Of a stretch of 64,000 bases of DNA, positions 18,909 to 27,210 are shown piece by piece (within the stretch, counting starts at the first letter, position 1; each line of letters starts with the position of its first letter). This DNA comes from DASTCZ01 sp963704455. Its GTDB lineage: Bacteria > Acidobacteriota > Terriglobia > Acidiferrales > UBA7541. The stretch lies in contig OY969905.1 in NCBI GenBank assembly GCA_963704455.1, forward strand, positions 1,240,001 to 1,304,000, written 5' to 3'. Below the pieces are notes generated by a model, which did not search any database, had not been told where the DNA came from, and worked only from the letters and a program-made list of their open reading frames with translations. The position numbers were made by a program, and so were the translations under genes.

Positions 18909-19859
18909 CTAAGACTTCAAACAGCATCGCAAATCGGCAATCCCAAACCCGCCCGCCTTCGGCAGCCCTTTCCGGATTTGATCCTGCGTGAACCGCGTTG
19001 TGGGCTGGAGATCCGCAGGCAAATAATCGCAAGCAATCGCAGGCTCGACGATCCCTTCCGATAGGATTCGCACTTGCGCTTGCGAAACGAGAGGAATCTT
19101 CATCGTAATTTCAGCAAACCACGCGATCACCCGATGAATTACCACCGGCAGACGGATCATCATAGGTTTCTTTCCCACTGTCGCGCCGACTCTTCGCACA
19201 GCCTCGCCCAGCAGCATTTCTTCCGGCCCCGTTACAGCGATCGTCTTTCGCGAGAGCCGCGAATCCGTAAGCGATGCCTCTATAATTTCCGCAAGATCTT
19301 CAACGGCCAGCGGCCGCACAGGTCTGTCCTTCATTCCCACCAGCGCAAACACTGGGAATGTATGCAACGCGTGGCTCAAGTGGTCGAGCATGTGATCTCC
19401 CAACCCGTAAATCACACCCGCCTTAAGAATCGTGTAGTCGAGCCCGGACGCGCGCACAATCTCTTCCGCCGCCCACTTCGATTCGTGATAGCCCGACCAG
19501 CAATTTGGCCGCGCACGCAGAAAACTGAGCAGCGCCAGTTTGTGTACGCCCGTACGCCGAGCCGCCTCTACTACATTGCGCGTCCCCTCCACATGCACGC
19601 GCTGGTAAGTCTGCATGCCGATTTCGCGATTAATCCCCGCGCAATGCACTACGGCATCGCATCCAGCGAATGCTTTTTCTAGCTCTTCAACTTTGGACAG
19701 GTCTTCTGCGAAAAACTTAGCATTCTTCAGTTTGTATATCCCCGGCTCGCGATGATCCACGCCCCGCGCAATCAGGACCACCTCGTGCCCACCCGCAACC
19801 AAACGCCTCGCGAGATGTCCTCCAACAAATCCCGTTCCACCCGTTATCGCCACGCGCAT
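18909..19859 (-). CDS. NDUFA9-like NAD(P)-binding epimerase family protein
   Basis: A 316-residue atypical SDR with VAITGGTGFVGGHLARRL at the N-terminus (GxxGxxG), CDAVVHCAGINREIG, and YHESKWAAEEIVRASGLDYTILKAGVIYG, which carries the Tyr-x3-Lys active-site pair. The pattern resembles the complex I NDUFA9 subfamily, which binds NADPH. Although nuo clusters lie 8 kb away, this gene belongs to the GbsR-led unit and probably acts there on a lipid-linked or quinone-like substrate (inference). It precedes its distant paralogue by 6 bases. Confidence 0.78.
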   Translation of the reverse strand: MRVAITGGTGFVGGHLARRLVAGGHEVVLIARGVDHREPGIYKLKNAKFFAEDLSKVEELEKAFAGCDAVVHCAGINREIGMQTYQRVHVEGTRNVVEAARRTGVHKLALLSFLRARPNCWSGYHESKWAAEEIVRASGLDYTILKAGVIYGLGDHMLDHLSHALHTFPVFALVGMKDRPVRPLAVEDLAEIIEASLTDSRLSRKTIAVTGPEEMLLGEAVRRVGATVGKKPMMIRLPVVIHRVIAWFAEITMKIPLVSQAQVRILSEGIVEPAIACDYLPADLQPTTRFTQDQIRKGLPKAGGFGIADLRCCLKS

Positions 19860-19878
19860 AACTTAATCTCCCGTTTCC

Positions 19879-20280
19879 CTAAGCTACAAGGGCCGCCGCA
19901 CCATACGTCGCCGCGAGAAACGCCAGCGCTGCGAGCATCGCCGCATCGCCCAGTCGGTTCGCGCGACGCAAGGAACCGTCGTAATAAAAAACTTGCACCG
20001 GAACTCGCACCAGCCAGAAAACGCACATCGCCGCGGCCAGAAACCGTCCGAGACCGCGTCCACTCGTCAACTCACTAGCAAATCCGAATGTCACGGCAGC
20101 GAAGAGGAGCACAATTCCTACAATATAGCTCGCATGCACGAAAAACGCTTGCCGGATAATCGGCGCTACGCGCGCCAGGTTTTCGCGGTACCGCAGTTTC
20201 CCAGGAAGATAGAAATTTGCCAGCACAATCGCCACTTGGATGCATCCAGCCGCAAGAAGACACGACCTTAGAATGTTCAT
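19879..20280 (-). CDS. Small multi-pass membrane protein, paralogue B
   Basis: A 133-residue protein with about four hydrophobic segments: RSCLLAAGCIQVAIVLANF at the N-terminus, YIVGIVLLFAAVTFGF, FLAAAMCVFWLVRVPVQVFYY, and MLAALAFLAATYGAAAL. Between the first two lies a polar segment, LPGKLRYRENLARVAPIIRQ. That layout and several residues (L-x-[KR]-L-x-[YW]-x3-LA-[RK]-x2-P) recur in the preceding gene, so the two are tandem paralogues. The ATG overlaps the previous stop by four bases (ATGA), with GGGAGG upstream. No family is recognised with confidence. Confidence 0.7.
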   Translation of the reverse strand: MNILRSCLLAAGCIQVAIVLANFYLPGKLRYRENLARVAPIIRQAFFVHASYIVGIVLLFAAVTFGFASELTSGRGLGRFLAAAMCVFWLVRVPVQVFYYDGSLRRANRLGDAAMLAALAFLAATYGAAALVA

Positions 20281-20729
20281 CTCGCCCTCCCAGCCGAAAA
20301 ATTCCAAACCGCAACCGTCAAGTAGCTCGACGAAAGAAACACGAAGAGAAGAGTAAGTAGTGTGTGCCCGATTACGAATTGCTTCCCCTTCGGCCAGTCC
20401 TCATGCGAGTAGTAAGTGAAGTCCACAATGATTCGCAGCAGCCAATAAACTCCAATGAAGAGGCACAACGCCAGGGCAGCCCGCTCACCGCGCAACATCG
20501 CGTCGTGAAGCAAAAGCGTCATCACGCCGAACGCGACTATCGTGTAGACCGTGAAGCCTCCGTAGGTCCACATCAACTTGCGATTAAACGGCTCCAGTTT
20601 TGCGAGATCTGTTTTCCAATGAAGTTGGCGCGGCACTTGCATGCTCGCGACGAGTACGCAAAAATGCCCGATCCCTGCAAGCCACAGCGCGATGCTCAGT
20701 ATTCTTTCCATGCTATCGGTTGTATTCAC
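20277..20729 (-). CDS. Small multi-pass membrane protein, paralogue A
   Basis: A 150-residue protein with about four hydrophobic segments: ILSIALWLAGIGHFCVLVASM, VYTIVAFGVMTLLL, ALALCLFIGVYWLLRIIVDFTYY and TLLTLLFVFLSSSYLTVAVW. The segment VPRQLHWKTDLAKLEPFNRK aligns with the equivalent part of the next gene. W-x2-R-x6-YY near residue 100 is also shared. The frame reads from GTG at 20729 or from ATG at 20711. It lies one base after the MBOAT gene and overlaps the next gene. Function unknown; position suggests a partner of the acyltransferase. Confidence 0.7.
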   Translation of the reverse strand: MNTTDSMERILSIALWLAGIGHFCVLVASMQVPRQLHWKTDLAKLEPFNRKLMWTYGGFTVYTIVAFGVMTLLLHDAMLRGERAALALCLFIGVYWLLRIIVDFTYYSHEDWPKGKQFVIGHTLLTLLFVFLSSSYLTVAVWNFSAGRAR

Positions 20730-20730
20730 G

Positions 20731-21681
20731 TCAGCACCCCGCTCCGATAACCCGCAAAAAAGGCACCATCACTCGCATTGCAAACCACGGATGAAAAAGC
20801 CAATAAATCGGTCCCGCCGTCAGCAACGCCATCCACGCCCAGCCAACGGTTCCCGTTCCGAGTCCCACGCGTGTGCCGAATGGAGATCGTTCCGCCAACA
20901 CGCCTATGCCCTGAATCATGAAATATGCGGTTGGCAGTCCATAGCCGCCTCGTGCGGGCAGAGAAATAACAAGGTCGTGAATCAAGCCGGATGCAAGGAA
21001 TGCGCAGAGCGTGGCTACGGCGACTCCTGTGGTTTTCTGCAGTGGTTTGAAAATCCAGCCGTATGAAAGTTGCCGGAATCCAAGATTCCATCTCTTTCCC
21101 CAGAATTCACTGAGCGAACGCGATTGCAGTGGTTTCACCATAATCGGCTCTGCGCAAACTCCTGCGCTTCGCCACGCCACTGATAGCAGATGGAATATTC
21201 CGAAGTGTAGAAGGGCGATGAGACCCAGCATTCCCACCCACGCTGCAAGCATGGGTTGCGGAACACGCCTCACCACAATCCAAATCAACGCTGCGCCAAA
21301 AATCGTTTTCGCAGCCGCGCTACCCCACTCACGCTTTGTGACCTTTGGCGGCACTTCAGTCGTGTCCAGGAACTTGCTAGCATTCATCCCTGGCCACAGA
21401 AACAGGAACGCAAGGCTGCGCTTCCAGCCGGCTTGTTGGGCCGCGAAGCGCGCCTCGTAGAACGATTGCCACTTGCACCCGGCAAAAGTCGCGGCAGAAA
21501 GCAACCACATGAATACCCAGGGTTGGATGTGTTCGCGAATCAAAACAACGCTTACGGGAAGGAAAACTAGCGGAATCCATTCAACTGTTGCACGGAACCT
21601 GCGGAGATTATTCCGTTCTACCGCAGACTCGACGCTTGATCCCTCATTGGCTGTAGTCATGGCTGTAGCCGTTGAACGCAT
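20731..21681 (-). CDS. Wax-synthase-like membrane-bound O-acyltransferase
   Basis: A 316-residue integral membrane protein with about eight hydrophobic segments. The C-terminal half holds SLSEFWGKRWNLGFRQL and then CAFLASGLIHDLVISLP, matching the pattern of plant-type wax synthase/long-chain-alcohol acyltransferases of the MBOAT superfamily: an FWGRRWN box followed by a hydrophobic helix with the conserved SGLxH histidine. Known relatives esterify a long-chain alcohol with an acyl group from acyl-CoA. GAGG lies 8 bases before the ATG at 21681. It is the third gene of the GbsR-led unit. The actual acceptor is unknown. Confidence 0.75.
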   Translation of the reverse strand: MRSTATAMTTANEGSSVESAVERNNLRRFRATVEWIPLVFLPVSVVLIREHIQPWVFMWLLSAATFAGCKWQSFYEARFAAQQAGWKRSLAFLFLWPGMNASKFLDTTEVPPKVTKREWGSAAAKTIFGAALIWIVVRRVPQPMLAAWVGMLGLIALLHFGIFHLLSVAWRSAGVCAEPIMVKPLQSRSLSEFWGKRWNLGFRQLSYGWIFKPLQKTTGVAVATLCAFLASGLIHDLVISLPARGGYGLPTAYFMIQGIGVLAERSPFGTRVGLGTGTVGWAWMALLTAGPIYWLFHPWFAMRVMVPFLRVIGAGC

Positions 21682-21690
21682 CGCTGTGCC

Positions 21691-22158
21691 TCATGCAACT
21701 CGCTTTACCGTTCGATTCTCTCGAGCGGGCTTCATCGTGGCGCATTGTGCGGCCGCGCCCTGCGTTGCCGCGCATTTCCGATGCGACGCAACCCATCGGT
21801 AGCCCGCACCGAGCGCGCGCATCCCGCCGGGCAACTTTGAAAACCACAGAATCGGCCGCGCCCACCAAATCTCGCGCGCCAGCGCGACCACGGCGTCCGC
21901 GCCGCCGTATTGCCTGCCGCTGTCCGCATCGTCTGCGAGCAGTACCTGCATCTCAACCAGCAACGCTTCATCGCTCAGCCCGAGCAACTCGCCCACGCGC
22001 GGATCCTGCAACGGAGCAATTGCAATCCCTCGCTTCGCGAGCGCCGGCGCCAACCACATCGCAGTCCGCGTACAAAACCCGCAATCGCGGTCGTAGAAGA
22101 GCCACCCGCGCGCGTGACGTCCCTTTGCGTCTGTGAATTCGGATGCGAGCGAAATCAT
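21691..22158 (-). CDS. DCC family (DUF393) thiol-disulfide oxidoreductase-like protein
   Basis: A 155-residue protein with the DCC signature near the N-terminus: WLFYDRDCGFCTRTAMWL. Cysteines in the DCxFC motif suggest a thioredoxin-like redox or metal site, but the family's biochemical role is not established. IAPLQDP follows, and SKLPGGMRALGAGYRWVASHR matches the C-terminal helix region usual for DUF393. The final 30 residues are basic and variable. It lies 15 bases after the regulator gene and 9 before the acyltransferase gene; GGAGA precedes the ATG. Confidence 0.83.
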   Translation of the reverse strand: MISLASEFTDAKGRHARGWLFYDRDCGFCTRTAMWLAPALAKRGIAIAPLQDPRVGELLGLSDEALLVEMQVLLADDADSGRQYGGADAVVALAREIWWARPILWFSKLPGGMRALGAGYRWVASHRKCAATQGAAAQCATMKPARENRTVKRVA

Positions 22159-22173
22159 AATTATTCTCCGCTA

Positions 22174-22731
22174 CTACCCTTGCGCCTGCTTCTTCGCCTT
22201 CTTCGATCCCGACACAAACGGAATCAGCGACCCGCGAAATACAGACATCGCCTTCAATGCACCGCGCGGAATCAGCCGCCCTTTGTCGTAAATCATCATC
22301 ATTGTTTGCATGAACTCGATCATCGCCTCGATCCGCTCCCGCGTGTAGGTGTCGGTCGAGTTCTCTTTCTTCACTTCTTCCAGGCACTCGCCGAGCATTT
22401 TCACCGTCGGGTCAATCTCGCGCCGCTTCCGCTCTTCGAGGATGATGCGGAACATCTCCCACACATCCGTCAGCGAAACGAAATGGTCGCGCCGGTCGCC
22501 GAGCAAATGCGTCACGCGCACGATCCCCCAGCCCTGCAACTCGCGCAAGCTCGTGCTGACGTTGGACCGCGCCACACCAAGCGTCTTTGCAATGTCGTCC
22601 GCATCAAGCGGCTCCGGTGAAAGATAGAGCAGTGCGTGCACCTGCGCGACCGTGCGGTTGATTCCCCAACGGGTTCCCATCTCTCCCCAGTGGAGGATGA
22701 ATTTCTTGTGGACTGTAGTTAGGTTTGGCAT
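22174..22731 (-). CDS. GbsR/MarR family transcriptional regulator
   Basis: A 185-residue regulator with a winged helix-turn-helix: TVAQVHALLYLSPEPLDADDIAKTLGVARSNVSTSLRELQGWGIV, then a wing with LLGDRRDHF. The C-terminal helices (MFRIILEERKRREIDPTVKML) fit GbsR-like proteins rather than classical MarR. It starts the seven-gene unit ending at 17967. Its promoter carries a palindromic operator overlapping the -10 box, so autoregulation and repression of the whole unit are likely (inference). AAGGAG precedes the ATG. The effector is unknown. Confidence 0.88.
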   Translation of the reverse strand: MPNLTTVHKKFILHWGEMGTRWGINRTVAQVHALLYLSPEPLDADDIAKTLGVARSNVSTSLRELQGWGIVRVTHLLGDRRDHFVSLTDVWEMFRIILEERKRREIDPTVKMLGECLEEVKKENSTDTYTRERIEAMIEFMQTMMMIYDKGRLIPRGALKAMSVFRGSLIPFVSGSKKAKKQAQG

Positions 22732-22758
22732 CGGCTCCTTCTGTTATTTCAGTCTGTA

Positions 22759-22790
22759 CAGAAATTACCGTAATTTCTGACCTTTGTCAA
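22759..22790 (-). promoter_or_regulatory. Sigma70-type promoter with palindromic operator upstream of the GbsR regulator
   Basis: Read on the minus strand: TTGACA (22790-22785), a 17-base spacer, then TAATTT (22767-22762) as -10. Lying across the -10 and spacer is a perfect inverted repeat at 22759-22779: CAGAAATTAC and GTAATTTCTG with one base between. A second perfect palindrome, TCTGTACAGA, overlaps it at 22753-22762. This is the layout expected for autorepression by the MarR-type regulator encoded just downstream. No experimental support is implied. Confidence 0.8.
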
Positions 22791-22866
22791 GTCCTTTTTT
22801 CATCTATCCGCTGTGATCGACAAACATGAAATCAGGGAAGCTGGGAGTTACAGGACTACGGCGGGG

Positions 22867-24189
22867 TTACAGCAACGACGGCGTGGGCACAACCTCAGGT
22901 ATTTCAATCCGGATGCGGGTCCCTTCCCCTTCGCGGCTGTGGATGTCCATCTGGAAGTCGGCTCCATAGAGCAACTTCAGCCGCTCGTGGACATTGCTGA
23001 TCCCGATCCCATCCACGTACACCTTTCCAAGCCGCTCTTCGGGGATGCCCGCGCCGTTGTCTTCAATCTCGATGGCCAGCCGACCGTCAACCATGGTCGT
23101 GCGGATGCAAATCTGTCCGCCTTCGAGCTTCCCTGCCAGCCCGTGCTTCAGTGAATTCTCAATGATTGGCTGGAGCATCATGCTGGGCACAAATGCGTCA
23201 AGCGATCGCTCATCAACTTCCTTATAGACTTGCAGGTTTTCGCGGCCAAAGCGCACAACTTCAATATCGAGGTAGTCGTCAATAAAGCTCAACTCATCGC
23301 GCAACGCGACAAACGTCTCGTGCTTGCGCAAGAGGCGCCGCAGAATATTGCTCAGCTTCACGACCACGACGCGCGCCATGTCCGGATCAAATCGAATCAA
23401 CGAGGCCACCGTATTCAGCGTGTTAAATAGAAAGTGCGGGTTAATCTGGCGTGTCAGCGCGTCCATGCGAGCCTTCAGCAGCAATTGCTGGTGCTGCTCG
23501 AGGTTCATCTCAATGCGCGTGTTGTTCCAAATTTTCAGCGGCACCGCGACGGCCATCATCGTTGCCACCACAATCAGTCCGAATTGCCACGCGCCAGGTG
23601 CGTTGATGTAGAAAAACCATTGATGGAGGTGCGTCGCCTTGCCCAGCACCTGACGGGCAACTTCCAGCAGGACAGCTACCGTCATCGGCACCATCCCCCA
23701 TGGAATCTGCCGGTTCCTTACCAGCCGAATGAGCGAACGAGGGATTCCCAAAAATGTGAAAGGGCCAAAACTCCAGATATCCTCTGTGTTCGGCATGAAT
23801 TGGCGCACCAGCCCACCCACAAGCCCCGCCGTAGCCGCCGCAGGCATCGAAAGCCATTCGTGGCCCAGAAATGCGGGCAGGCTGATAATTGCCCCACCTA
23901 ATGGCCCCACAACCCTTCCGCCGAGCAATCCGAGAATGAATGCCCCCTCAACCATCAAATCGGCAAAATGATACGCAGGCCCGATCAGGCGCAAGACAAC
24001 GCCCAAAGCGAGCGGAGGCGTCAAGAAAAGCATCAGCTTGACTTTCAAGTCATAATCGCGGACTTCTGTGTAGAGCACCTTTCGGAATGTCGCCGAGCGG
24101 ACCACGATCGCGGAGATTGCTGCTGCCGACCCCACTTTCAGCAACAGGGTGAATAACAACTGACCGGTATCGCCGGTAAGAAAATTCAT
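22867..24189 (-). CDS. LytS/YehU-type sensor histidine kinase
   Basis: A 440-residue membrane sensor kinase. The N-terminal 220 residues contain about six hydrophobic segments resembling the 5TMR-LYT sensing domain. Then comes the His_kinase domain with the phospho-acceptor in QINPHFLFNTLNTVASLI (about residue 247), followed by an HATPase domain with QPIIENSLKHG, DNGAGIP and GISNVHERLKLLYG. Partners of this family are LytTR-type response regulators, but none is encoded nearby, so the kinase is an orphan in this window. It lies upstream of and co-directional with the GbsR gene, about 135 bases away. Confidence 0.88.
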   Translation of the reverse strand: MNFLTGDTGQLLFTLLLKVGSAAAISAIVVRSATFRKVLYTEVRDYDLKVKLMLFLTPPLALGVVLRLIGPAYHFADLMVEGAFILGLLGGRVVGPLGGAIISLPAFLGHEWLSMPAAATAGLVGGLVRQFMPNTEDIWSFGPFTFLGIPRSLIRLVRNRQIPWGMVPMTVAVLLEVARQVLGKATHLHQWFFYINAPGAWQFGLIVVATMMAVAVPLKIWNNTRIEMNLEQHQQLLLKARMDALTRQINPHFLFNTLNTVASLIRFDPDMARVVVVKLSNILRRLLRKHETFVALRDELSFIDDYLDIEVVRFGRENLQVYKEVDERSLDAFVPSMMLQPIIENSLKHGLAGKLEGGQICIRTTMVDGRLAIEIEDNGAGIPEERLGKVYVDGIGISNVHERLKLLYGADFQMDIHSREGEGTRIRIEIPEVVPTPSLL

Positions 24190-24312
24190 GCGGCCTCGAT
24201 GCAGGTTACGTTAGCCAATCGCGGCGGTGAAGTAAAGAGCGTGGATACTGCATAATTCCAGCGATGAATCAGGGACGTCGTGCATCTGTGTCATGAACAA
24301 CAAGCGACTGAT

Positions 24313-25728
24313 TTATGCCCCGAGAACCTTCTTGGCTGCCTGGATCGTCCGCCGGACATCGTCATCTGAAGTCATCCAACTGCTCACGCTCACGCGCATC
24401 GCGCGGCGTCCGCGCCAGGTTGTCCCGCCGAAAAACGCTTCACCCGTTGAGTTGATCGCGGCAATAACTTTGTCCGTGCGACGGTCATGATCTTCCTCCG
24501 TTGCACCCGGAGCCGGTTCGAGAAACCTTACAAGCCCCTGATTGATCACGGGTTCCCAAATCACCTCGGCGCCCGATAGCTCCCCGATTCCCATCACGAT
24601 CGAGTGCGCATGTGCGCAGCAGTTTTCGACTATGGCTCTAACCCCATTTCGCCCAAGCTGACGCAGCGCGGCATAGGAGGGAAACCCGCGTGCGCGGCGC
24701 GACCATTCCGGATTCCAGTCCATTTCGTCGCGCGCATCAGCCTCGTGCATCAAATATGAAGCCTGGTGAGTCATCGAGCTGCGGTGCGCATCCGGATCTG
24801 CCACGAATGCGTAACCGCAATCGTAGGGGACATTGAGCCACTTGTGCCCATCCGTCGCCCACGAATCCGCCTGTTCAACGCCCTTCACCAGATGGCGATA
24901 TTTTGGACTTGCAGCGGCCCAAAGGCCGAACGCACCATCCACGTGTACCCAGGCATTGTGGCGCTTCGCAATGGGAATCAACTCTTCAAACGGATCAAAG
25001 GCGCCGATATTCACATCGCCGGCCTGTAACAAAACAATTGTCGGAACACGAGAATCCCTTCTCAGCTCATTCTCAAGTGCATTTGGCTCCAAACAATCCT
25101 GTGCGTCGGACGCAAGAATTTTCACCTGTTCTTTCCCGAGGCCAAGAAGGCGGATCGCGCGCTCAAATGTCCCATGACGCATTCCGCTCGATAAAATTCG
25201 AATAGTTGGCGCTCCATAGAGGCCTTTTTCTTCCACATTCCAACCGCCTCGCGCCAGTAACGCATGGCGCGCAGCGGCCAGGCACGTCGTGTGCGCCATC
25301 TGGCAGCCGGTCACGAGCGCGAAGCTGGCATGTTCTGGAAGTCCCAGCATTTGCTTCAACCATTTGCCCACTACTTCTTCAACGACCCCCGCGGCTGGCG
25401 AGGTCGCATGAATTGCGCCATTCTGATCCCAAGCTGAGGTGATCCAATCGGCGGCCAGAGCTGCAGGGACTGAGCCTCCGATCACCCAACCAAAAAAACG
25501 CCCGCCTGCGGAAGCCGTGAGTCCGCCCTCCACGTCTCGTACCAAATCGGCGACAACTCGTTCAGGAAGAGTGCCTTCGACAGAGAGCGACTTGCCGAGC
25601 CGCTGTCGCAAGGTTTGAAGATCCGTGGTCGTCGCGACGGACGCTTGGTCAAGATCCTCGAGATACGAGATTGCAGTACGGAATGCGAGATCAAGTGGTT
25701 GTTTATATTGTGATTCTATAGTGGCCAT
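24313..25728 (-). CDS. PLP-dependent aromatic-L-amino-acid decarboxylase family protein
   Basis: A 471-residue type II PLP decarboxylase (group II: aromatic amino acid, glutamate and tyrosine decarboxylases). Visible landmarks are TSPAAGVVEEVVGKWLKQMLGLP, VTGCQMAHTTCLAAARHALL, NIGAFDPFEEL, WVHVDGAFGLWAA and the PLP-binding lysine in TDGHKWLNVPYDCG. The substrate could be an aromatic amino acid, but the family is broad. The ATG at 25728 (MATIES) is used; one at 25749 adds seven residues, and a longer frame upstream would run into the divergent ribA leader. No transporter partner is present. Confidence 0.82.
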   Translation of the reverse strand: MATIESQYKQPLDLAFRTAISYLEDLDQASVATTTDLQTLRQRLGKSLSVEGTLPERVVADLVRDVEGGLTASAGGRFFGWVIGGSVPAALAADWITSAWDQNGAIHATSPAAGVVEEVVGKWLKQMLGLPEHASFALVTGCQMAHTTCLAAARHALLARGGWNVEEKGLYGAPTIRILSSGMRHGTFERAIRLLGLGKEQVKILASDAQDCLEPNALENELRRDSRVPTIVLLQAGDVNIGAFDPFEELIPIAKRHNAWVHVDGAFGLWAAASPKYRHLVKGVEQADSWATDGHKWLNVPYDCGYAFVADPDAHRSSMTHQASYLMHEADARDEMDWNPEWSRRARGFPSYAALRQLGRNGVRAIVENCCAHAHSIVMGIGELSGAEVIWEPVINQGLVRFLEPAPGATEEDHDRRTDKVIAAINSTGEAFFGGTTWRGRRAMRVSVSSWMTSDDDVRRTIQAAKKVLGA

Positions 25729-25858
25729 GAACCAAGAATAAGTCGACATCGGTTGAAGATTCCATCCGAATCTTGCGGTCAAACTTTTCTGGTTGGGGCC
25801 GCATTGGACGGTCATGAAGACATCGGCCTTTGCCCGCCTGCTATACTTAGAACCCCAA

Positions 25859-26551
25859 ATGAAGCGGAAACCAAATTCAAGAAAGAGCAACAAACTTCAT
25901 CCGTCGCCAAAAGCGCAACGGAAAAATCCAGGGCACTCCCCGCGCATCATCGCTCGGGCAAAGCTGCCAACGCGATTCGGTTCATTCACGATTCTCGGCG
26001 CGGAAGGCTCCGGCCCGATGGAAGCGGCAGTCATCCTGATGCGTGGCTCGCCGGCCAAATCCGCACGCAACGGAAGCCCCAAGGCCAAAGCGCCGCTCGT
26101 ACGCATCCATTCGCAATGCCTTACGGGCGACGTCTTCACTTCGCAACGCTGCGATTGCCGCGCGCAATTGGAATTGGCGCTTCGCAAAATCGGCGCCGCC
26201 CAATCTGGCATTCTGCTTTACCTCCCGCAAGAAGGCCGCGGCATAGGCCTAATGAACAAACTGCGCGCCTACGAACTCCAGGATCGCGGCATGGACACCG
26301 TCGAGGCGAACGAACAGTTGGGATTCGCGGCCGATTCGCGCGACTACAGCTTTTCCGCTGCCGTGTTGCGCAAATTGGGAATCCGCCGCGTGCGCCTTCT
26401 TTCCAACAACCCCGACAAAGTGGAACAACTCGAAAAGGCCGGCATCCGCGTGATTGAGCGGGTTCCCTGCCAGCCGCGCACCTCACATTCGACGCGCATC
26501 TATCTCACAACGAAAAAAACCAAGCTCGGCCACTTGCTCGCCGGCCTTTGA
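25859..26551 (+). CDS. ribA: GTP cyclohydrolase II (riboflavin biosynthesis)
   Basis: A 230-residue enzyme that opens GTP to start riboflavin synthesis. The zinc cysteines are in SQCLTGDVFTSQRCDCRAQLE (three Cys), followed by LYLPQEGRGIGLMNKLRAYELQ, which holds the catalytic region, and GMDTVEANEQLGF. The C-terminus ends LTTKKTKLGHLL. It is a stand-alone GTP cyclohydrolase II, not fused to RibB. The first 40 residues are basic and Ser/Pro-rich, an extra extension. The ATG at 25859 is tentative; TATACT at 25842-25847 would put transcription within a few bases of it. It is divergent from the decarboxylase gene. Confidence 0.9.
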   Translation: MKRKPNSRKSNKLHPSPKAQRKNPGHSPRIIARAKLPTRFGSFTILGAEGSGPMEAAVILMRGSPAKSARNGSPKAKAPLVRIHSQCLTGDVFTSQRCDCRAQLELALRKIGAAQSGILLYLPQEGRGIGLMNKLRAYELQDRGMDTVEANEQLGFAADSRDYSFSAAVLRKLGIRRVRLLSNNPDKVEQLEKAGIRVIERVPCQPRTSHSTRIYLTTKKTKLGHLLAGL

Positions 26552-26566
26552 ATATTGGGGGACACC

Positions 26567-26965
26567 ATGACTCGCGCAATCCAACAATCCGTCGTTCTCC
26601 CAGCCTCGCCCGAAGAATTGTTCCGCACATTTCTTGACTCAAAGATGCACTCCGCCATGACCGGCGCGCCCGCCAAAACAAGCGCTAAAGCTCGTGGAAA
26701 ATGGAGCGCGTGGGGCGGCGCGATTCAAGGTAGAAATCTCTTGATTGTGCCGGGAAAAATGATCGTGCAGGCGTGGCGTTCTTCCGTTTTCAGGAAATCC
26801 GAGCCGGATTCAATCCTCGTCCTCACTTTCAGCAAAGCAAAGGGCGGCGGCAGAATTGATCTCGTTCACGTCAATGTCCCGTCATACGATCACAAAGGTG
26901 TGCGCGAAGGCTGGCCAAAATATTATTGGAAACCGTGGAAGGCGAATTTGAAGCGCCGGCGCTAA
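26567..26965 (+). CDS. SRPBCC (AHSA1-like) domain protein
   Basis: A 132-residue START/Bet v1-fold protein of the activator-of-Hsp90 type: VVLPASPEELFRTFLDSKMHSAMTGAPA at the start, GGAIQGRNLLIVPGKMIVQAWRSS in the middle and GWPKYYWKPWKANL at the end, the usual C-terminal helix. These proteins bind hydrophobic ligands; no specific function can be given. GGGGGA lies 5 bases before the ATG. It follows ribA by 15 bases on the same strand and overlaps the convergent thiS by four bases at its end. Confidence 0.83.
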   Translation: MTRAIQQSVVLPASPEELFRTFLDSKMHSAMTGAPAKTSAKARGKWSAWGGAIQGRNLLIVPGKMIVQAWRSSVFRKSEPDSILVLTFSKAKGGGRIDLVHVNVPSYDHKGVREGWPKYYWKPWKANLKRRR

Positions 26966-27210
26966 CCGCCACCGACAAAGTGGACAATCTCGAACCGATC
27001 CCCTGATTCAACTACCGTTCCTTGCCATTGCACTTTCGGAAGAATTGTCAGGTTGCGCTCAATCGCCACACGGTCAACGCGAATCCCAAGATGGTCAAGC
27101 AATCGAGGAATGCTGAGCCCCGCAGAAACATTCTTCAGCTCACCATTAACGGTGATCTCGATTTCTGTGGGATTCGCTCTCTGACCCTGTCCTTCAGTCG
27201 CGCCGCTCAC
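26962..27210 (-). CDS. thiS: Sulfur carrier protein ThiS-like (ubiquitin fold)
   Basis: An 82-residue protein with a beta-grasp fold: IEITVNGELKNVSAGLSIPRLLDHLGI, VDRVAIERNLTILPKVQWQGTVVESGDRFEIVHFVGGG. The GG at the end is the site activated as thiocarboxylate in thiamin thiazole synthesis; here there are three glycines. MoaD (molybdopterin) is related but normally longer in this region. The first 15 residues are a non-conserved extension. The start is GTG and overlaps the stop of the upstream gene (GTGA), so it is co-translated with the 212-residue unknown protein. No thiF, thiG or thiE is here. Confidence 0.82.
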   Translation of the reverse strand: MSGATEGQGQRANPTEIEITVNGELKNVSAGLSIPRLLDHLGIRVDRVAIERNLTILPKVQWQGTVVESGDRFEIVHFVGGG

